64,000 nt of DNA. Source: Vibrio sp. CB1-14. GTDB lineage: Bacteria > Pseudomonadota > Gammaproteobacteria > Enterobacterales > Vibrionaceae. Shown piece after piece: positions 54,090-63,752 of the stretch. Both the position numbers and the translations under genes were made by a program. How positions within the stretch are numbered: the first letter of the stretch is position 1; each line of letters starts with the position of its first letter. The stretch covers positions 496,001 to 560,000 of the forward strand of contig NZ_CP115921.1 in the NCBI RefSeq assembly GCF_040412085.2. The letters are read 5' to 3'. A model generated the notes under the pieces. That model had not been told where the DNA came from and searched no databases. It worked only from the letters and a program-made list of their open reading frames with translations.

Positions 54090-55463
54090 CTAGACTTCTA
54101 GAATTTCGGGGGCCGTTCCTTCGATGCGATAGATCTCGTCAAGAAGAAGTTGTCTAAGCTTCTCTTTAACCGGTTTCAAATCCTCGTTAGCAACTAGGTT
54201 TTCTAACTGATTAGGATCGTCTACGAGGTTGTATAAGAACTCTTCTTGATAAACCGCACTTTCTTTCTCAATCAAGCCACTTTGGTCCGGAGCCGATACC
54301 GAGTATGTCCATGTGTCAGTACGAATGGCACGGCCAATTTGTGACTCACTGATCTGAATGAAGCTCACATTGTCTTTCTTGGCATTATCAATGTACAAAT
54401 CTTGCAGCGGTTGACCTTGCATGTAGCTCGGTACATTGATGCCAGCCGCCTTAAGCAGAGTCGGAACAACATCGATAATACTCGCGTGATCGTCAATCAC
54501 CTGACCCGCTTTCGCTCGTGGATCGTAGATCACGAATGGAATACGGATCGAAGAGTCATGGCATGAGCGCTTGTATTCACTGTTACGTGTCTTGAAGTGA
54601 GAGCCGTGATCACTCAGATAGATGATGACCGTGTTGTCATCTAATCCTTTATCTTTCACCGCTTGGCGGATTTTACCCACGTTTTGGTCTAGGTTGTTGC
54701 AACACCCTAGATAGTCTGGATACTCCTCAGCCCAATCTCCATCAACAAATGGTTCAAGATCACCAGGCACCTTAAAGTTGCTCCATTTTTCTTGCGACCC
54801 ATGTGAGCCTTCGTAGGTTTTACGATCATTCTGATGATGCGGCTCTAGGTAAGACAAGAATAAGAAGAACGGCTTCTCTTCTTGGTAATTACCGATGTAA
54901 TCTGTAGTCAAGTCAGTCAAAAAGTCAGCACGATAAACATCTTCATCCCAACTTACTTTGTTGCCATCGATGTCGAACATGTGTCCACCGTAGCCATGTG
55001 AAGTGCCCTCAAGGATATCTGATGCAACCCAGAAGTCTTTATAACCACCGCGATATTGTTTTGGTATTGCTGTGAAACAGTTATCGATCGTTTCACCTGA
55101 ACTCTCTGTTGGTGCCGCTACAACAAAGCCTTCATGAGCAGTGTTGTTTGACGCTAGGTGCCACTTACCTACGTAACCGACGCTGTATCCCTCGTCAGAA
55201 AGAAAGTGAGCCACGGTTTTTTGACCTTGAGGGAGAATAATGTCATTTCGAAAGCAACCTGTTTCGGTTGGATATAGCCCCGTTTGCATTGTCGAACGTG
55301 TAGGGCCACATACAGGGTTAACTGTAAATGCGTTCTCGAACATGACACCATCGCGTGCAAGCTCATCGAGATTTGGGGTCACCGGCAATTCCTGACCGTA
55401 ACAACCTAACGTATCCCAACGCTGTTGATCGCTAAAAATTACAATGATGTTCGGCTTGTTCAT
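54090..55463 (-). CDS. Cytosolic Cys-type sulfatase at the end of the rhamnose operon
   Basis: A 457-residue sulfatase. The N-terminal FSDQQRWDTLGCYG block supplies metal ligands; the formylglycine site is VCGPTRSTMQTG (Cys52, CxPxR). Also seen are GKWHLA and YLSDHGSHF with further ligands. It has no signal peptide, so it acts in the cytosol, unlike most glycan sulfatases of this type. GAGG precedes ATG. It follows rhaM by 47 bp as the likely last gene of the rhaB-rhaA-rhaD-rhaM operon, which points to a sulfated rhamnose (or small rhamnose-containing oligosaccharide) as substrate. The maturase gene is convergent. Confidence 0.92.
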   Translation of the reverse strand: MNKPNIIVIFSDQQRWDTLGCYGQELPVTPNLDELARDGVMFENAFTVNPVCGPTRSTMQTGLYPTETGCFRNDIILPQGQKTVAHFLSDEGYSVGYVGKWHLASNNTAHEGFVVAAPTESSGETIDNCFTAIPKQYRGGYKDFWVASDILEGTSHGYGGHMFDIDGNKVSWDEDVYRADFLTDLTTDYIGNYQEEKPFFLFLSYLEPHHQNDRKTYEGSHGSQEKWSNFKVPGDLEPFVDGDWAEEYPDYLGCCNNLDQNVGKIRQAVKDKGLDDNTVIIYLSDHGSHFKTRNSEYKRSCHDSSIRIPFVIYDPRAKAGQVIDDHASIIDVVPTLLKAAGINVPSYMQGQPLQDLYIDNAKKDNVSFIQISESQIGRAIRTDTWTYSVSAPDQSGLIEKESAVYQEEFLYNLVDDPNQLENLVANEDLKPVKEKLRQLLLDEIYRIEGTAPEILEV

Positions 55464-55510
55464 ATTTACCTCTTGATACTAATTTGTTTCGTAGCTTTAG
55501 CTGATCGTCA

Positions 55511-55825
55511 TTACGCTAAATAAAACATCTCTGTTAACTCTGTCGATTTTGGGCTGCTATCAGGATTCGTCTCCATGATATCTTCCATATAACGCCACCA
55601 TTCCTGACAAGCTTCAGTTTTTGAAACGCAGTTCCATTTTTCTAAGGATTCTAACTCGACATAGCCAAACAGACAACCGGTCTCCTGATCTAGAAAGATA
55701 GAGTAGTTGTTTGCTCCCGCTTCTTTAAGCACCGCGACTAACTCAGGAAAAACGTTATCATGACGTTTTTTGTATTCTTCAAACTGACCGGGATTAACTT
55801 TGAGTTTAAACGCTTTTCTAATCAC
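55511..55825 (-). CDS. rhaM: L-rhamnose mutarotase
   Basis: A 104-residue protein starting MIRKAFKLKVNPGQFEEYKKRHDNVFPEL and ending WWRYMEDIMETNPDSSPKSTELTEMFYL, the conserved RhaM pattern. It interconverts alpha and beta L-rhamnose to feed the isomerase. The start is GTG, with a GAGGGGA ribosome site just upstream, located between the rhaD stop and this gene (11-bp gap). Confidence 0.93.
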   Translation of the reverse strand: MIRKAFKLKVNPGQFEEYKKRHDNVFPELVAVLKEAGANNYSIFLDQETGCLFGYVELESLEKWNCVSKTEACQEWWRYMEDIMETNPDSSPKSTELTEMFYLA

Positions 55826-55836
55826 CTAACGTCCCC

Positions 55837-56649
55837 TCACGCCAATGCTTTTTCATTCAACGTTACGTTGAATGCAGACTCTAGTTCTTTGAATTCTTGG
55901 GGTTGAATAGTCTGTCGTTTACCACCCATAGCAAGAACTTTAACGAGTATCTCAGCGGCCTTCTCTGCCGTATCCATCAAGCCAAACGCAAGGCTTAGGT
56001 CTTCTGCAGAACAGAACGTGCCATGGTGAGCCCAAATAGCGACATCGAACGTTTTCATCAACTCACTCGTGTACTCTGCGATGGCGCGGCCACCGGGTAC
56101 CATCCAAGGAACAATCCCCACGCCAGCAGGGAATACTACCGGACACTCGGTCGCCATTTCCCACAATTCGCGAGTAAATGTCTCAGCTTCAAGTGGCAAG
56201 ACAAAGGTAAGTGCGATTAAGTTTGTTGTATGAGAGTGCATCACGACTCGATGCGCACCACCCGTTTCATCATATTTGACTGAGTGGTTCATAAGATGCG
56301 CAGGTAGCTCACTCGTTGGCTTCGCGTTGTTAATAAGCCCCCAGAGAGTTCTGTACTGAGTACCATCTTCTGATACTTGGATGATTCCCGCATTCTCTTC
56401 AATACACACTTCTACGTTTCGAAAGTACTTACCGCTACCTGTGACGATAAAGTATTCATTGGCCAGATTCGCGACCGTCACACCGATGTCCGCCCATTGC
56501 GATGCCTCATCAAAAAATGGACGAGCCTGTTCGACTTCGGATTCCGTTAAACGGTAGGACAAGTTGCCACCATTACGCTCATGCCACCCTTTTAGCCATG
56601 CATCGTGGGTCGTTTTTTTAAACTCTTGTATAAATGCTAACTTATCCAT
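55837..56649 (-). CDS. rhaD: Rhamnulose-1-phosphate aldolase
   Basis: A 270-residue class II aldolase: HERNGGNLSYRL for phosphate binding, VMHSHTTNLIAL with zinc ligands, and IWAHHGTFCSA. It splits L-rhamnulose 1-phosphate to dihydroxyacetone phosphate and L-lactaldehyde. Its ATG shares one base with the rhaA stop (TAATG), so the genes are translationally coupled. Confidence 0.95.
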   Translation of the reverse strand: MDKLAFIQEFKKTTHDAWLKGWHERNGGNLSYRLTESEVEQARPFFDEASQWADIGVTVANLANEYFIVTGSGKYFRNVEVCIEENAGIIQVSEDGTQYRTLWGLINNAKPTSELPAHLMNHSVKYDETGGAHRVVMHSHTTNLIALTFVLPLEAETFTRELWEMATECPVVFPAGVGIVPWMVPGGRAIAEYTSELMKTFDVAIWAHHGTFCSAEDLSLAFGLMDTAEKAAEILVKVLAMGGKRQTIQPQEFKELESAFNVTLNEKALA

Positions 56650-57914
56650 TATTTGCCTCGCTTAAACAAAACGTCTTGCTCGTATAGTTCGACCGCTCTA
56701 AACCAATCTTCGTTTGCTGGTACATCGTTTGACTCACAGAAGTAGTTCCAAATATCACCCATTGGGTAGGTTTTTAGCTCTTCCATTAGAACTAGACGCT
56801 GAGTGAAGTCACCTTCATTTTGTAACTCGGTCAACTTGTCATGCGGCATAAGCATGGCTTCAAGCAGTGCTTTTTGCATATTGCGTGTGCCCAATACCCA
56901 AGCAGCTACGCGGTTGATGCTGGCATCAAAGAAATCTAGGCCGAGGTAAACGTTATCCAAGCTATCAGTACGAACCAGCTCTTTTGCAATTTCTCTAACT
57001 TCATCGTTTAGCGTTACGACATGATCACTGTCCCAACGAACAGGGCGAGTCACATGCAAAGCAAGCTCGTCTTGATAAAGCAGCATAGATGAAATCTTGT
57101 CAGCAACTGACTCCGTCGGGTGGTAGTGGCCATTATCTAACAAGCAAAGTTTATTGTTCGCAATCGCGTACCCCATATAAAACTCGTGCGAACCAACCGT
57201 GTATGATTCAACACCGATACCGAATACCTTTGACTCTACAGAATCCTTGTTGAACTGTTCGTCAACGTCTACTGCGAAGATCTCATCAAGTGATTCTTTT
57301 AGGCGCTGGCGCGGTTCCAAACGATTGCTTGGGGTATCTTTATAACCGTCTGGAATCCAGATATTCGTTAGACAAGTTTGATCTAACTCCTTACCGAAGT
57401 ATTCGCCAATTTTACGAGAAGCAATACAGTGCTTAATCCAAAAATCACGGATCTCTTTATCAGGGTGAGACAGCGTCAAACCTTCACTCGCATTTGGGTG
57501 AGAGAACAGGCTTGGGTTAAAGTCCAAGCCGAGGTCGCGCTCTTTCGCCCATTCAACCCAGCCTGCAAAGTGCTCTGGCTTTAACTCATCGCGATCAACT
57601 GCCACACCATGTGTCTCTGCATATAAGGCATGGAGGTTAATTTTATGCTTACCAGGGATAAGGCTCAGTGCCTTGTCTAAGTCTGCACGTAGCTCTTGAG
57701 CATTCGTCGCTTTACCAGGGTAACTACCAGTGGCGGAGATACCACCAGACAGTTCATGAGCCGCTTCCTCGAAACCCGTAACATCGTCGCCCTGCCAACA
57801 GTGAATAGAGACTTTAACGTCCTTCAATTTCTCGAGCGCAGCATCAACATCAATGCCCCATTTAGCGTAAAGTGATTTACTCAGTTCGTATCTATCTTTT
57901 AAACTCTGTTCCAT
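56649..57914 (-). CDS. rhaA: L-rhamnose isomerase
   Basis: A 421-residue isomerase beginning with [19 protein letters not shown] and with the [14 protein letters not shown] block, [18 protein letters not shown] (metal ligands) and a C-terminal [19 protein letters not shown] pattern. It converts L-rhamnose to L-rhamnulose. It is the second gene of the rhaB operon, 12 bp after rhaB. Confidence 0.96.
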   Translation of the reverse strand: MEQSLKDRYELSKSLYAKWGIDVDAALEKLKDVKVSIHCWQGDDVTGFEEAAHELSGGISATGSYPGKATNAQELRADLDKALSLIPGKHKINLHALYAETHGVAVDRDELKPEHFAGWVEWAKERDLGLDFNPSLFSHPNASEGLTLSHPDKEIRDFWIKHCIASRKIGEYFGKELDQTCLTNIWIPDGYKDTPSNRLEPRQRLKESLDEIFAVDVDEQFNKDSVESKVFGIGVESYTVGSHEFYMGYAIANNKLCLLDNGHYHPTESVADKISSMLLYQDELALHVTRPVRWDSDHVVTLNDEVREIAKELVRTDSLDNVYLGLDFFDASINRVAAWVLGTRNMQKALLEAMLMPHDKLTELQNEGDFTQRLVLMEELKTYPMGDIWNYFCESNDVPANEDWFRAVELYEQDVLFKRGK

Positions 57915-57926
57915 GATAATTCCTAA

Positions 57927-59300
57927 TTAAATGCTGTTTCTAATATAGTTTTTTGCTTGTTTTAAATGGGCAATCTCACCCATGGATAACATTTGTACAA
58001 TGATATTTCCCACTCCAGTCGCCTCCACTGGACCGACAATAATTTCTTTATTGGTTTCCTGTTCAATAAGCTCGTTCAACAACAGGTTCTTGCAACCTCC
58101 GCCAATAACATTAATCTTATCTACCTTTTTACCGGTAACACTGACAAGTTCTTCAATATACTGGTTATAAGATTTAGCCAGACTTCGATAAACACACATG
58201 CAGACTTCACCCGTTGTTTTGGGGGTGTCCTGCCCTGTTTCTTTACAATAATCGCTAATTTCTTCAATCATATTTTCGCTGACAAAAAAGCGTTCATTGT
58301 TGACATCGATGACGGATTTAAAATGACTCGCCTCTCGAGCAAGATCAGCTAGCTCCGCGTAGGAGTACTTGTAATCCAGCATCCTTGAGACTTCTTGAAC
58401 TATCCAAAGTCCCATGATGTTCTTCAAAAATCGATATCGCTTGTTATATCCACCTTCATTGGTGAAATTACTTTCACGAGATATATCGGAGACTATCGGC
58501 TTATCAAGCTCGGTACCTAATAGTGACCAGGTTCCAGAACTCAGAATCACCCCATCATCATCTAGATCGAGAACACTCGCGATAAATGCAGACGCGGTAT
58601 CGTGTGTTGCTGGCAACACGACTTCACAGTCAAATCCGACCGCTTCTTGTATTGTTGACTTCAGATTGCCAAGACGATGACCTGGATATTGAGGCTTAGA
58701 AAAAATATCTCTACTAATACCGCATACTTCCAACAAGTCTCTATCCCAATCATCACTATCAACGTTCAACATTTGAGTTGTGGTTGCATTGGTATACTCA
58801 TTGGCTTTCACACCAGTTAGGAGATAATTAATATAATCAGGGATCATCAAAAAAGAGCATGCTGCTTGCTTATTTTTTGAATCCACAGAGCTCATCTGAT
58901 ACAGAGTGTTGAACTCCATAAACTGAATGCCTGTTTTACGATATATTTCGCGATGTCCAACTTGATCGCAGACGTCATTCATAACACCTTTAGTACGACT
59001 GTCTCGATACGAAACTGTGTTACCTATAACGTGATCGTCACTATCAAGAAGAACAAAATCGACACCCCAGGTATCAATACCGATGCTTTTAGGTATTTTC
59101 CCCAAAAAAACACATTGCTTTAGCCCCTTAATAATATGGCTAAATAGCTTATCGACTTCCCAACATAACTGATTGTCGACAGATGCAAGCTTGTTCTCAA
59201 AACGGTATATTTCTTCAAGCACTATTTGTTCATTTTCAATATGACCTAATAAGTGCCTTCCACTAGAAGCACCTATATCGATTGCCAAAAAGTAATTCAT
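57927..59300 (-). CDS. rhaB: Rhamnulokinase, operon copy
   Basis: A 457-residue FGGY-family sugar kinase: N-terminal LAIDIGASSGRHLLG (phosphate loop), SIGIDTWGVDFVLLD, PATHDTASAF and INVIGGGCKNLLLNELIEQETNKEI. It phosphorylates L-rhamnulose at C1. A strong GGGAG site precedes ATG 59300. First gene of the rhaB-rhaA-rhaD-rhaM-sulfatase operon. A second, clearly related kinase gene lies at 60910-62286. Confidence 0.94.
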   Translation of the reverse strand: MNYFLAIDIGASSGRHLLGHIENEQIVLEEIYRFENKLASVDNQLCWEVDKLFSHIIKGLKQCVFLGKIPKSIGIDTWGVDFVLLDSDDHVIGNTVSYRDSRTKGVMNDVCDQVGHREIYRKTGIQFMEFNTLYQMSSVDSKNKQAACSFLMIPDYINYLLTGVKANEYTNATTTQMLNVDSDDWDRDLLEVCGISRDIFSKPQYPGHRLGNLKSTIQEAVGFDCEVVLPATHDTASAFIASVLDLDDDGVILSSGTWSLLGTELDKPIVSDISRESNFTNEGGYNKRYRFLKNIMGLWIVQEVSRMLDYKYSYAELADLAREASHFKSVIDVNNERFFVSENMIEEISDYCKETGQDTPKTTGEVCMCVYRSLAKSYNQYIEELVSVTGKKVDKINVIGGGCKNLLLNELIEQETNKEIIVGPVEATGVGNIIVQMLSMGEIAHLKQAKNYIRNSI

Positions 59301-60014
59301 AACTATCTCCCAGTGTTTGAATTAATCATACAAGAAACAACGGCCAACAAAATGCGCTAAATTGCCCTTAATGGTGTCATTTTTTGCAGCTCTTACCTTG
59401 GCATTGCTGGAAGTCTGCTATAAAGGTTTCATATTAAAATAGGAGTTGAGGTTAGTGTGCGCTCACACTCAATGGATATGGCGGTCGGGAATAGAAATGA
59501 AAGCTCAGCGAAAGAAAAAGTTAAAGTTAAAGTGATTGATAGATTGAAACAAAATAAACCAGTTACCAAGATTGGCAACTGGTGTACTAGAGTCAACGTA
59601 AACGAGGGGGTTCAATCAAGACCTAATTAAGATGATAAATACTTAAGTCCATCTGTTAATCATTATATTCTAATAGTCACACATAAACTATAGCGATTTC
59701 CTGCCAGTCATAAGGTTAATTTTTGCCAAGTTAAAAATAATTATCTAGAACAACTACTTTTGTCTATCAACTGTTTAAAACCACATACTCCAAATGTTAT
59801 ATTTTTGAAAAACCTGAACACTCGACTTTATATACCGCTATTAACAATCAAAAAACACGAACAAAGACGCGGCAAAATATATTATTTCGCATCAAATGAT
59901 GCACTTTGGGCAACTTATGATGCTTAGATAGGCAAAAACAATTATTGTTCACTGAGATGACTATATAAATACTAACCGATGTTTGGTTATATGATATCGA
60001 TTAGGTGATACAAT
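59301..60014. promoter_or_regulatory. Divergent control region of the rha operon and the DJ-1 gene, with leader hairpin
   Basis: A 714-bp region without a gene. On the minus strand, towards rhaB, a hairpin at 59559-59582 (arms CCAGTTaCCAA / TTGGcAACTGG) is followed by TTTATTTTG, an intrinsic-terminator-like layout about 260 nt before rhaB. A palindrome GCATCAAATGATGC lies at 59890-59903. The AraC-type regulator at 62625 may act here. Confidence 0.5.
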
Positions 60015-60611
60015 ATGAAAAAAGTTGCGCTATTGCTCAGCAATGGATTTGAAGAAGGCGAGGCAATAAACGTTGTCGATATATTGCGGCGTTTGCAGAT
60101 TTCAGTCACTCTATTATCTTGTGAACTAGAGCTTAAACTCACTTCCTACCATGGCCTAGAGATTGTTGCTGATGAACTGTTCGCTAACAACCTTGATAGT
60201 GATTATGAAGCAGTGATTCTTGTGGGTGATCCACCGAATACAGATAAACTCGGCAACGATAGTACCGTTGTTCAGTTCATTAAGAAACACATAGATAAAG
60301 GAGCTTACATTGCTGCTCTATGTTCCTCTGGCGCTAAGGTCTTGGCGAAAAACTCGCTATTGGGTCTGCATCGCTATGTGTGTTGTGGTGACTTTCATTT
60401 AAACTATGCTGATGGTTCATACATCAACCAACCCGTCGTGATTGATGGTCAATTTATATCCGGTCAAGACTATGGATATACCATGGACTTTGCATTCGCG
60501 ATAGCAGATATTCTAATCGGAGATAAGAGAACAAGGTCAAGTGAGATGAGTGATGTAGATTGGGTTGCAAAGCATATTAACTACCGCCGATTTACTGATT
60601 ATTGGCTTTAA
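60015..60611 (+). CDS. DJ-1/PfpI family protein
   Basis: A 198-residue protein of the DJ-1 superfamily: start KKVALLLSNGFEEGEAI, middle VILVGDP, and the nucleophile elbow AALCSSGAKVLA with the conserved Cys (about residue 103). Members include glyoxalases, proteases and stress proteins. Here it is divergent from the rha operon; a role in handling reactive aldehydes such as lactaldehyde or methylglyoxal is plausible but not shown. A terminator follows. Confidence 0.85.
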   Translation: MKKVALLLSNGFEEGEAINVVDILRRLQISVTLLSCELELKLTSYHGLEIVADELFANNLDSDYEAVILVGDPPNTDKLGNDSTVVQFIKKHIDKGAYIAALCSSGAKVLAKNSLLGLHRYVCCGDFHLNYADGSYINQPVVIDGQFISGQDYGYTMDFAFAIADILIGDKRTRSSEMSDVDWVAKHINYRRFTDYWL

Positions 60612-60653
60612 CTGTCGTTTAGAAGCTCGAGATTTTTCAGAATCAAGCATATA

Positions 60654-60692
60654 AAAGAAGCTAGCAAGAACAGTCTCTTGTTGGCTTCTTTT
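60654..60692 (+). terminator. Intrinsic terminator after the DJ-1 gene
   Basis: AAAGAAGCTAGCAAGA pairs with TCTTGTTGGCTTCTTT with two wobble-type mismatches around a short loop, followed by a T-rich stretch. It may also serve the convergent second kinase gene. Confidence 0.75.
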
Positions 60693-60909
60693 ATTGCTTC
60701 TCTTCGAATTAGCTATCTAAAAAGTAAGTTGGTCAAGGCTTTCCTTTCGAATGCCCAATTAGATAGTAACACAGGCCCTATCTGTCTGAATTTTCATGAG
60801 GCTTAGCTTGCCATGTCTTGCTCGCCTCCAAGATACCATGTCATTAGTATCGCTATCATAGGTATTCTACAACACGTTAATTTTTCGCTTGCGTTATATT
60901 GTCAGAAAT

Positions 60910-62286
60910 CTATACTTCGCTGAGTTCGATAATTTTCTTAGCACTATAAATATCGGCAACTTCTTCCATAGCTATCATTTGGGAAACTATGTTCCCGATC
61001 CCTGTAGCCTCGACTGGGCCGACAATTACACTACAGTTTGTTTCTTCCTCTATGAGTTCATTGAGAAATTCGTTCTTACATCCGCCGCCAATAATGTTGA
61101 TGGTTCTAATCTCTTGGCCTGTTACTTCTGCTATTTCATCAACATACTTCTTGTAGCAAATAGCTAAACTACGGTAGACGCACAAACTGACTTCCCCAAC
61201 TGTCGATGGTGGTTTTTGACCCGACTCCCTGCAATAATTGACGATTTCCTCAATCATGTTTTCGTTCACAAAGAACCTCTGATCATTGACATCAATAACT
61301 GATGTGAAATTCTTAGCTTCTTTTGCTAGATTGACTAACTCCGAAAACGAATATCTATAGTCAAGATTTCGAGACACTTCTTGGACAATCCATAAGCCCA
61401 TTATATTCTTTAGAAAGCGATACCGTTTATCTAATCCACCCTCGTTAGTAAAGTTTTTAAGTCTTGATTGTTCATTAACGATTGGCTCTAGCAGCTCTTT
61501 CCCCAATAAGGACCAAGTTCCCGAACTAAGAATAACGCCACTATCTTCAATGTTTAAACTACTCGCTATGAATGACGCCCCAGTATCATGGGTGGGTGGT
61601 AAAATCACTTCACAATCAAAACCGAGTTCATCGACTAATTCTTGCCTTAGATTGCCGACTTTTGATAGTGGAGGCAAAACTTCATGGAATACTTCTTTTT
61701 TTAATCCAACAAAATCAATGAGTTCCTCGTCCCATCCGTTTGCTTCTATGTTGTACAGTTGTGTTGTTGTCGCGTTTGTATATTCGTTTACTTTTTTCCC
61801 TGTCAGTAAGTAGTTCAAGTAATCAGGGATCATAAGGAATGATTTGGCTTGGGACTTAACTTCTTCGGAGAGTGTCATTAACTGGCAAATAGTATTAAAG
61901 TCCATGAATTGAATACCAGTTTTCGCATAGAGTGCTTCACTACCAATTTGTGAGCAAATCTCTTTCATCACTCCTTTGGTTCGCTTATCACGATAAGACA
62001 CCGCATGACCGATCATGCTATCTTCACCGTCCAAAAGGACGAAATCAACTCCCCAAGTGTCAACCCCCAATGCCGAGGGTTGTTTCCCCTGCTCTACACA
62101 CTTTCGCAGACCAGTGATTATTTCAGAAAACAGATAGTCTAGATCCCAACAGAGCTGCACACCTACTTGGTAAATTTGATTGTTAAACCTATGAATTTCT
62201 TCTACCTTTAGCTTGCCATTGTCTAAATGACCCAGCAGATGTCGTCCGCTTGATGCACCAATATCAACCGCCAAAAAGTAATTCAT
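60910..62286 (-). CDS. Second rhamnulokinase-like FGGY kinase
   Basis: A 458-residue kinase that aligns with the operon copy over its full length (LAVDIGASSGRHLLGH, ALGVDTWGVDFVLLDG, NIIGGGCKNEFLNELIEEE) with many conserved blocks but clear divergence elsewhere. All key FGGY motifs are intact. GGAGG precedes ATG 62286. It stands alone, divergent from the AraC regulator. It could be a rhamnulokinase for other conditions or act on a related ketose. Confidence 0.88.
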   Translation of the reverse strand: MNYFLAVDIGASSGRHLLGHLDNGKLKVEEIHRFNNQIYQVGVQLCWDLDYLFSEIITGLRKCVEQGKQPSALGVDTWGVDFVLLDGEDSMIGHAVSYRDKRTKGVMKEICSQIGSEALYAKTGIQFMDFNTICQLMTLSEEVKSQAKSFLMIPDYLNYLLTGKKVNEYTNATTTQLYNIEANGWDEELIDFVGLKKEVFHEVLPPLSKVGNLRQELVDELGFDCEVILPPTHDTGASFIASSLNIEDSGVILSSGTWSLLGKELLEPIVNEQSRLKNFTNEGGLDKRYRFLKNIMGLWIVQEVSRNLDYRYSFSELVNLAKEAKNFTSVIDVNDQRFFVNENMIEEIVNYCRESGQKPPSTVGEVSLCVYRSLAICYKKYVDEIAEVTGQEIRTINIIGGGCKNEFLNELIEEETNCSVIVGPVEATGIGNIVSQMIAMEEVADIYSAKKIIELSEV

Positions 62287-62624
62287 TACAACCTCCGATG
62301 CTTACTGATCGTGTATTTTAATTGGCAATATCTAACCAATAAATACAAAGGTTTGCACTCTAAAACATCATTTTTTGCTCGACATATACGACGATTTTTT
62401 ACATGCGATGTTGTCGTTATCACTACCGTGACCAGCACCCAATAATTTATCGTTCTCGTCTCCTTATTGTTGACCAAAATCACAATTAAACCACTGGTTC
62501 AAATTTTTTTTGGTTTTGAGTGTATATTTGGATTGGATACGATGTGTGGCAAATCTTGATCGTAAGTAAGTCAAAGTTTGCATCACACTACAGGGGTAGA
62601 ACTGAGCACTGAGTGAGGTTGATT
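62287..62624. promoter_or_regulatory. Divergent region between the second kinase and the AraC regulator
   Basis: About 340 bp with no gene; AT-rich, with T-runs near 62390 and 62506. It should hold both promoters and possible regulator sites, but I could not define one. Confidence 0.4.
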
Positions 62625-63584
62625 ATGGATAGAGGGCTGTATGACTTCATGGAAAAAATGAAGTCTACCAATTTTGAGGAAGAGGGTATCATCCATAAGA
62701 AATCTGGTATCGATAGTAGCATTTTTACCGATAGATACCGTAACGTAATATCCTTTGATAAGGTGTGCCCTTCTGGAAAAATGATATCTATCAGGAAGCA
62801 TACTCGTTTTATACACTACCCTGCGCACAGCCATGACTATGTTGAGATATGTTATGTCTTAAACGGAAAGTCAGTGCAAGTAGTCGAAAATGAAGAAGTA
62901 GAGCTTTTAAAGGGAGATCTCTTGTTTTTGGGGCCCGGTGTCACTCACGAAATATACCCGACCGGTGATGATGATATAATAGTAAATTTTATAATTCACA
63001 AGAAGTTCTTCAGCTATATATTTGAATTCATCAATGAATCTTGTAATTTATCTAACTTCTTTACCGATGTAGTCTTCAAGAAATCCGCTACTTCAGCACT
63101 TATTTTTTCTACCAAAGGAAAAAGCCGACTTGAGGGGTCTCTTAATGAAATGCTATCAGAACTTGATGGTAATGAAGATTTAATGGAGCCTCGCGTCAAG
63201 TTCTTGCTTGGTATCCTTGTGCTTGACCTAACACAAGAAGATCCGAAAAGAATTGAAAAGGTTTCCTATGATCAAGGTGTTCTCTGTAAAGTCATTACTT
63301 ATATGGAGAGGAACCTAAAAACGGCCAACTTGAATGAGATTTCTGATCAGCTAAAAATGAAAAACTATAATTTGTCCAAGCTAATTAAAAAAGAAAGTGG
63401 AGTGACATTTAACAACCTGCTTAGGGAAATTAGGTTCAATAAATTCTGTGAGATTATTAAGATTCGGAATATAAGCATTAACGATCTCGCAATAGAGGTG
63501 GGTTTTTCGAATACCAGTGACTTCTATAAGAAGTTTAAAGCCAAGTTTGGAGTCTCTCCTAGAGAGTATCGTAATACTCATTGA
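62625..63584 (+). CDS. AraC-family transcriptional regulator, probable rhamnose regulator
   Basis: A 319-residue regulator: a cupin-type sensor (RFIHYPAHSHDYVEICYVLNGKSVQVVENEEVELLKGDLLFLGPGVTHEI) and a C-terminal AraC DNA-binding domain (LNEISDQLKMKNYNLSKLIKKESGVTFNNLLREIRF; INDLAIEVGFSNTSDFYKKFKAKFGVSPREYR). ATG 62625 follows GAGG; a GTG 12 nt upstream is in frame. The sensor plus the location between two rhamnulokinase genes suggests control by rhamnose. Confidence 0.9.
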   Translation: MDRGLYDFMEKMKSTNFEEEGIIHKKSGIDSSIFTDRYRNVISFDKVCPSGKMISIRKHTRFIHYPAHSHDYVEICYVLNGKSVQVVENEEVELLKGDLLFLGPGVTHEIYPTGDDDIIVNFIIHKKFFSYIFEFINESCNLSNFFTDVVFKKSATSALIFSTKGKSRLEGSLNEMLSELDGNEDLMEPRVKFLLGILVLDLTQEDPKRIEKVSYDQGVLCKVITYMERNLKTANLNEISDQLKMKNYNLSKLIKKESGVTFNNLLREIRFNKFCEIIKIRNISINDLAIEVGFSNTSDFYKKFKAKFGVSPREYRNTH

Positions 63585-63675
63585 TTCTTAGTTTTACTAC
63601 AATCCTATTTTTTATGGTTTTGTTTAATCGGTTCTTTCTAATCAACTAAGAGTCACATTCAAATCAAAGTGAAAA

Positions 63676-63710
63676 CAAGAACGCCCGATACTATATATCG
63701 GGCGTTCTTG
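63676..63710. terminator. Bidirectional intrinsic terminator between the AraC and GH88 genes
   Basis: A 15-bp stem (CAAGAACGCCCGATA / TATCGGGCGTTCTTG, 5-nt loop), located between two convergent genes. Confidence 0.88.
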
Positions 63711-63752
63711 TTCATGTATCTTAATTTAGAGTTTACTTTTCATTACTAATTA

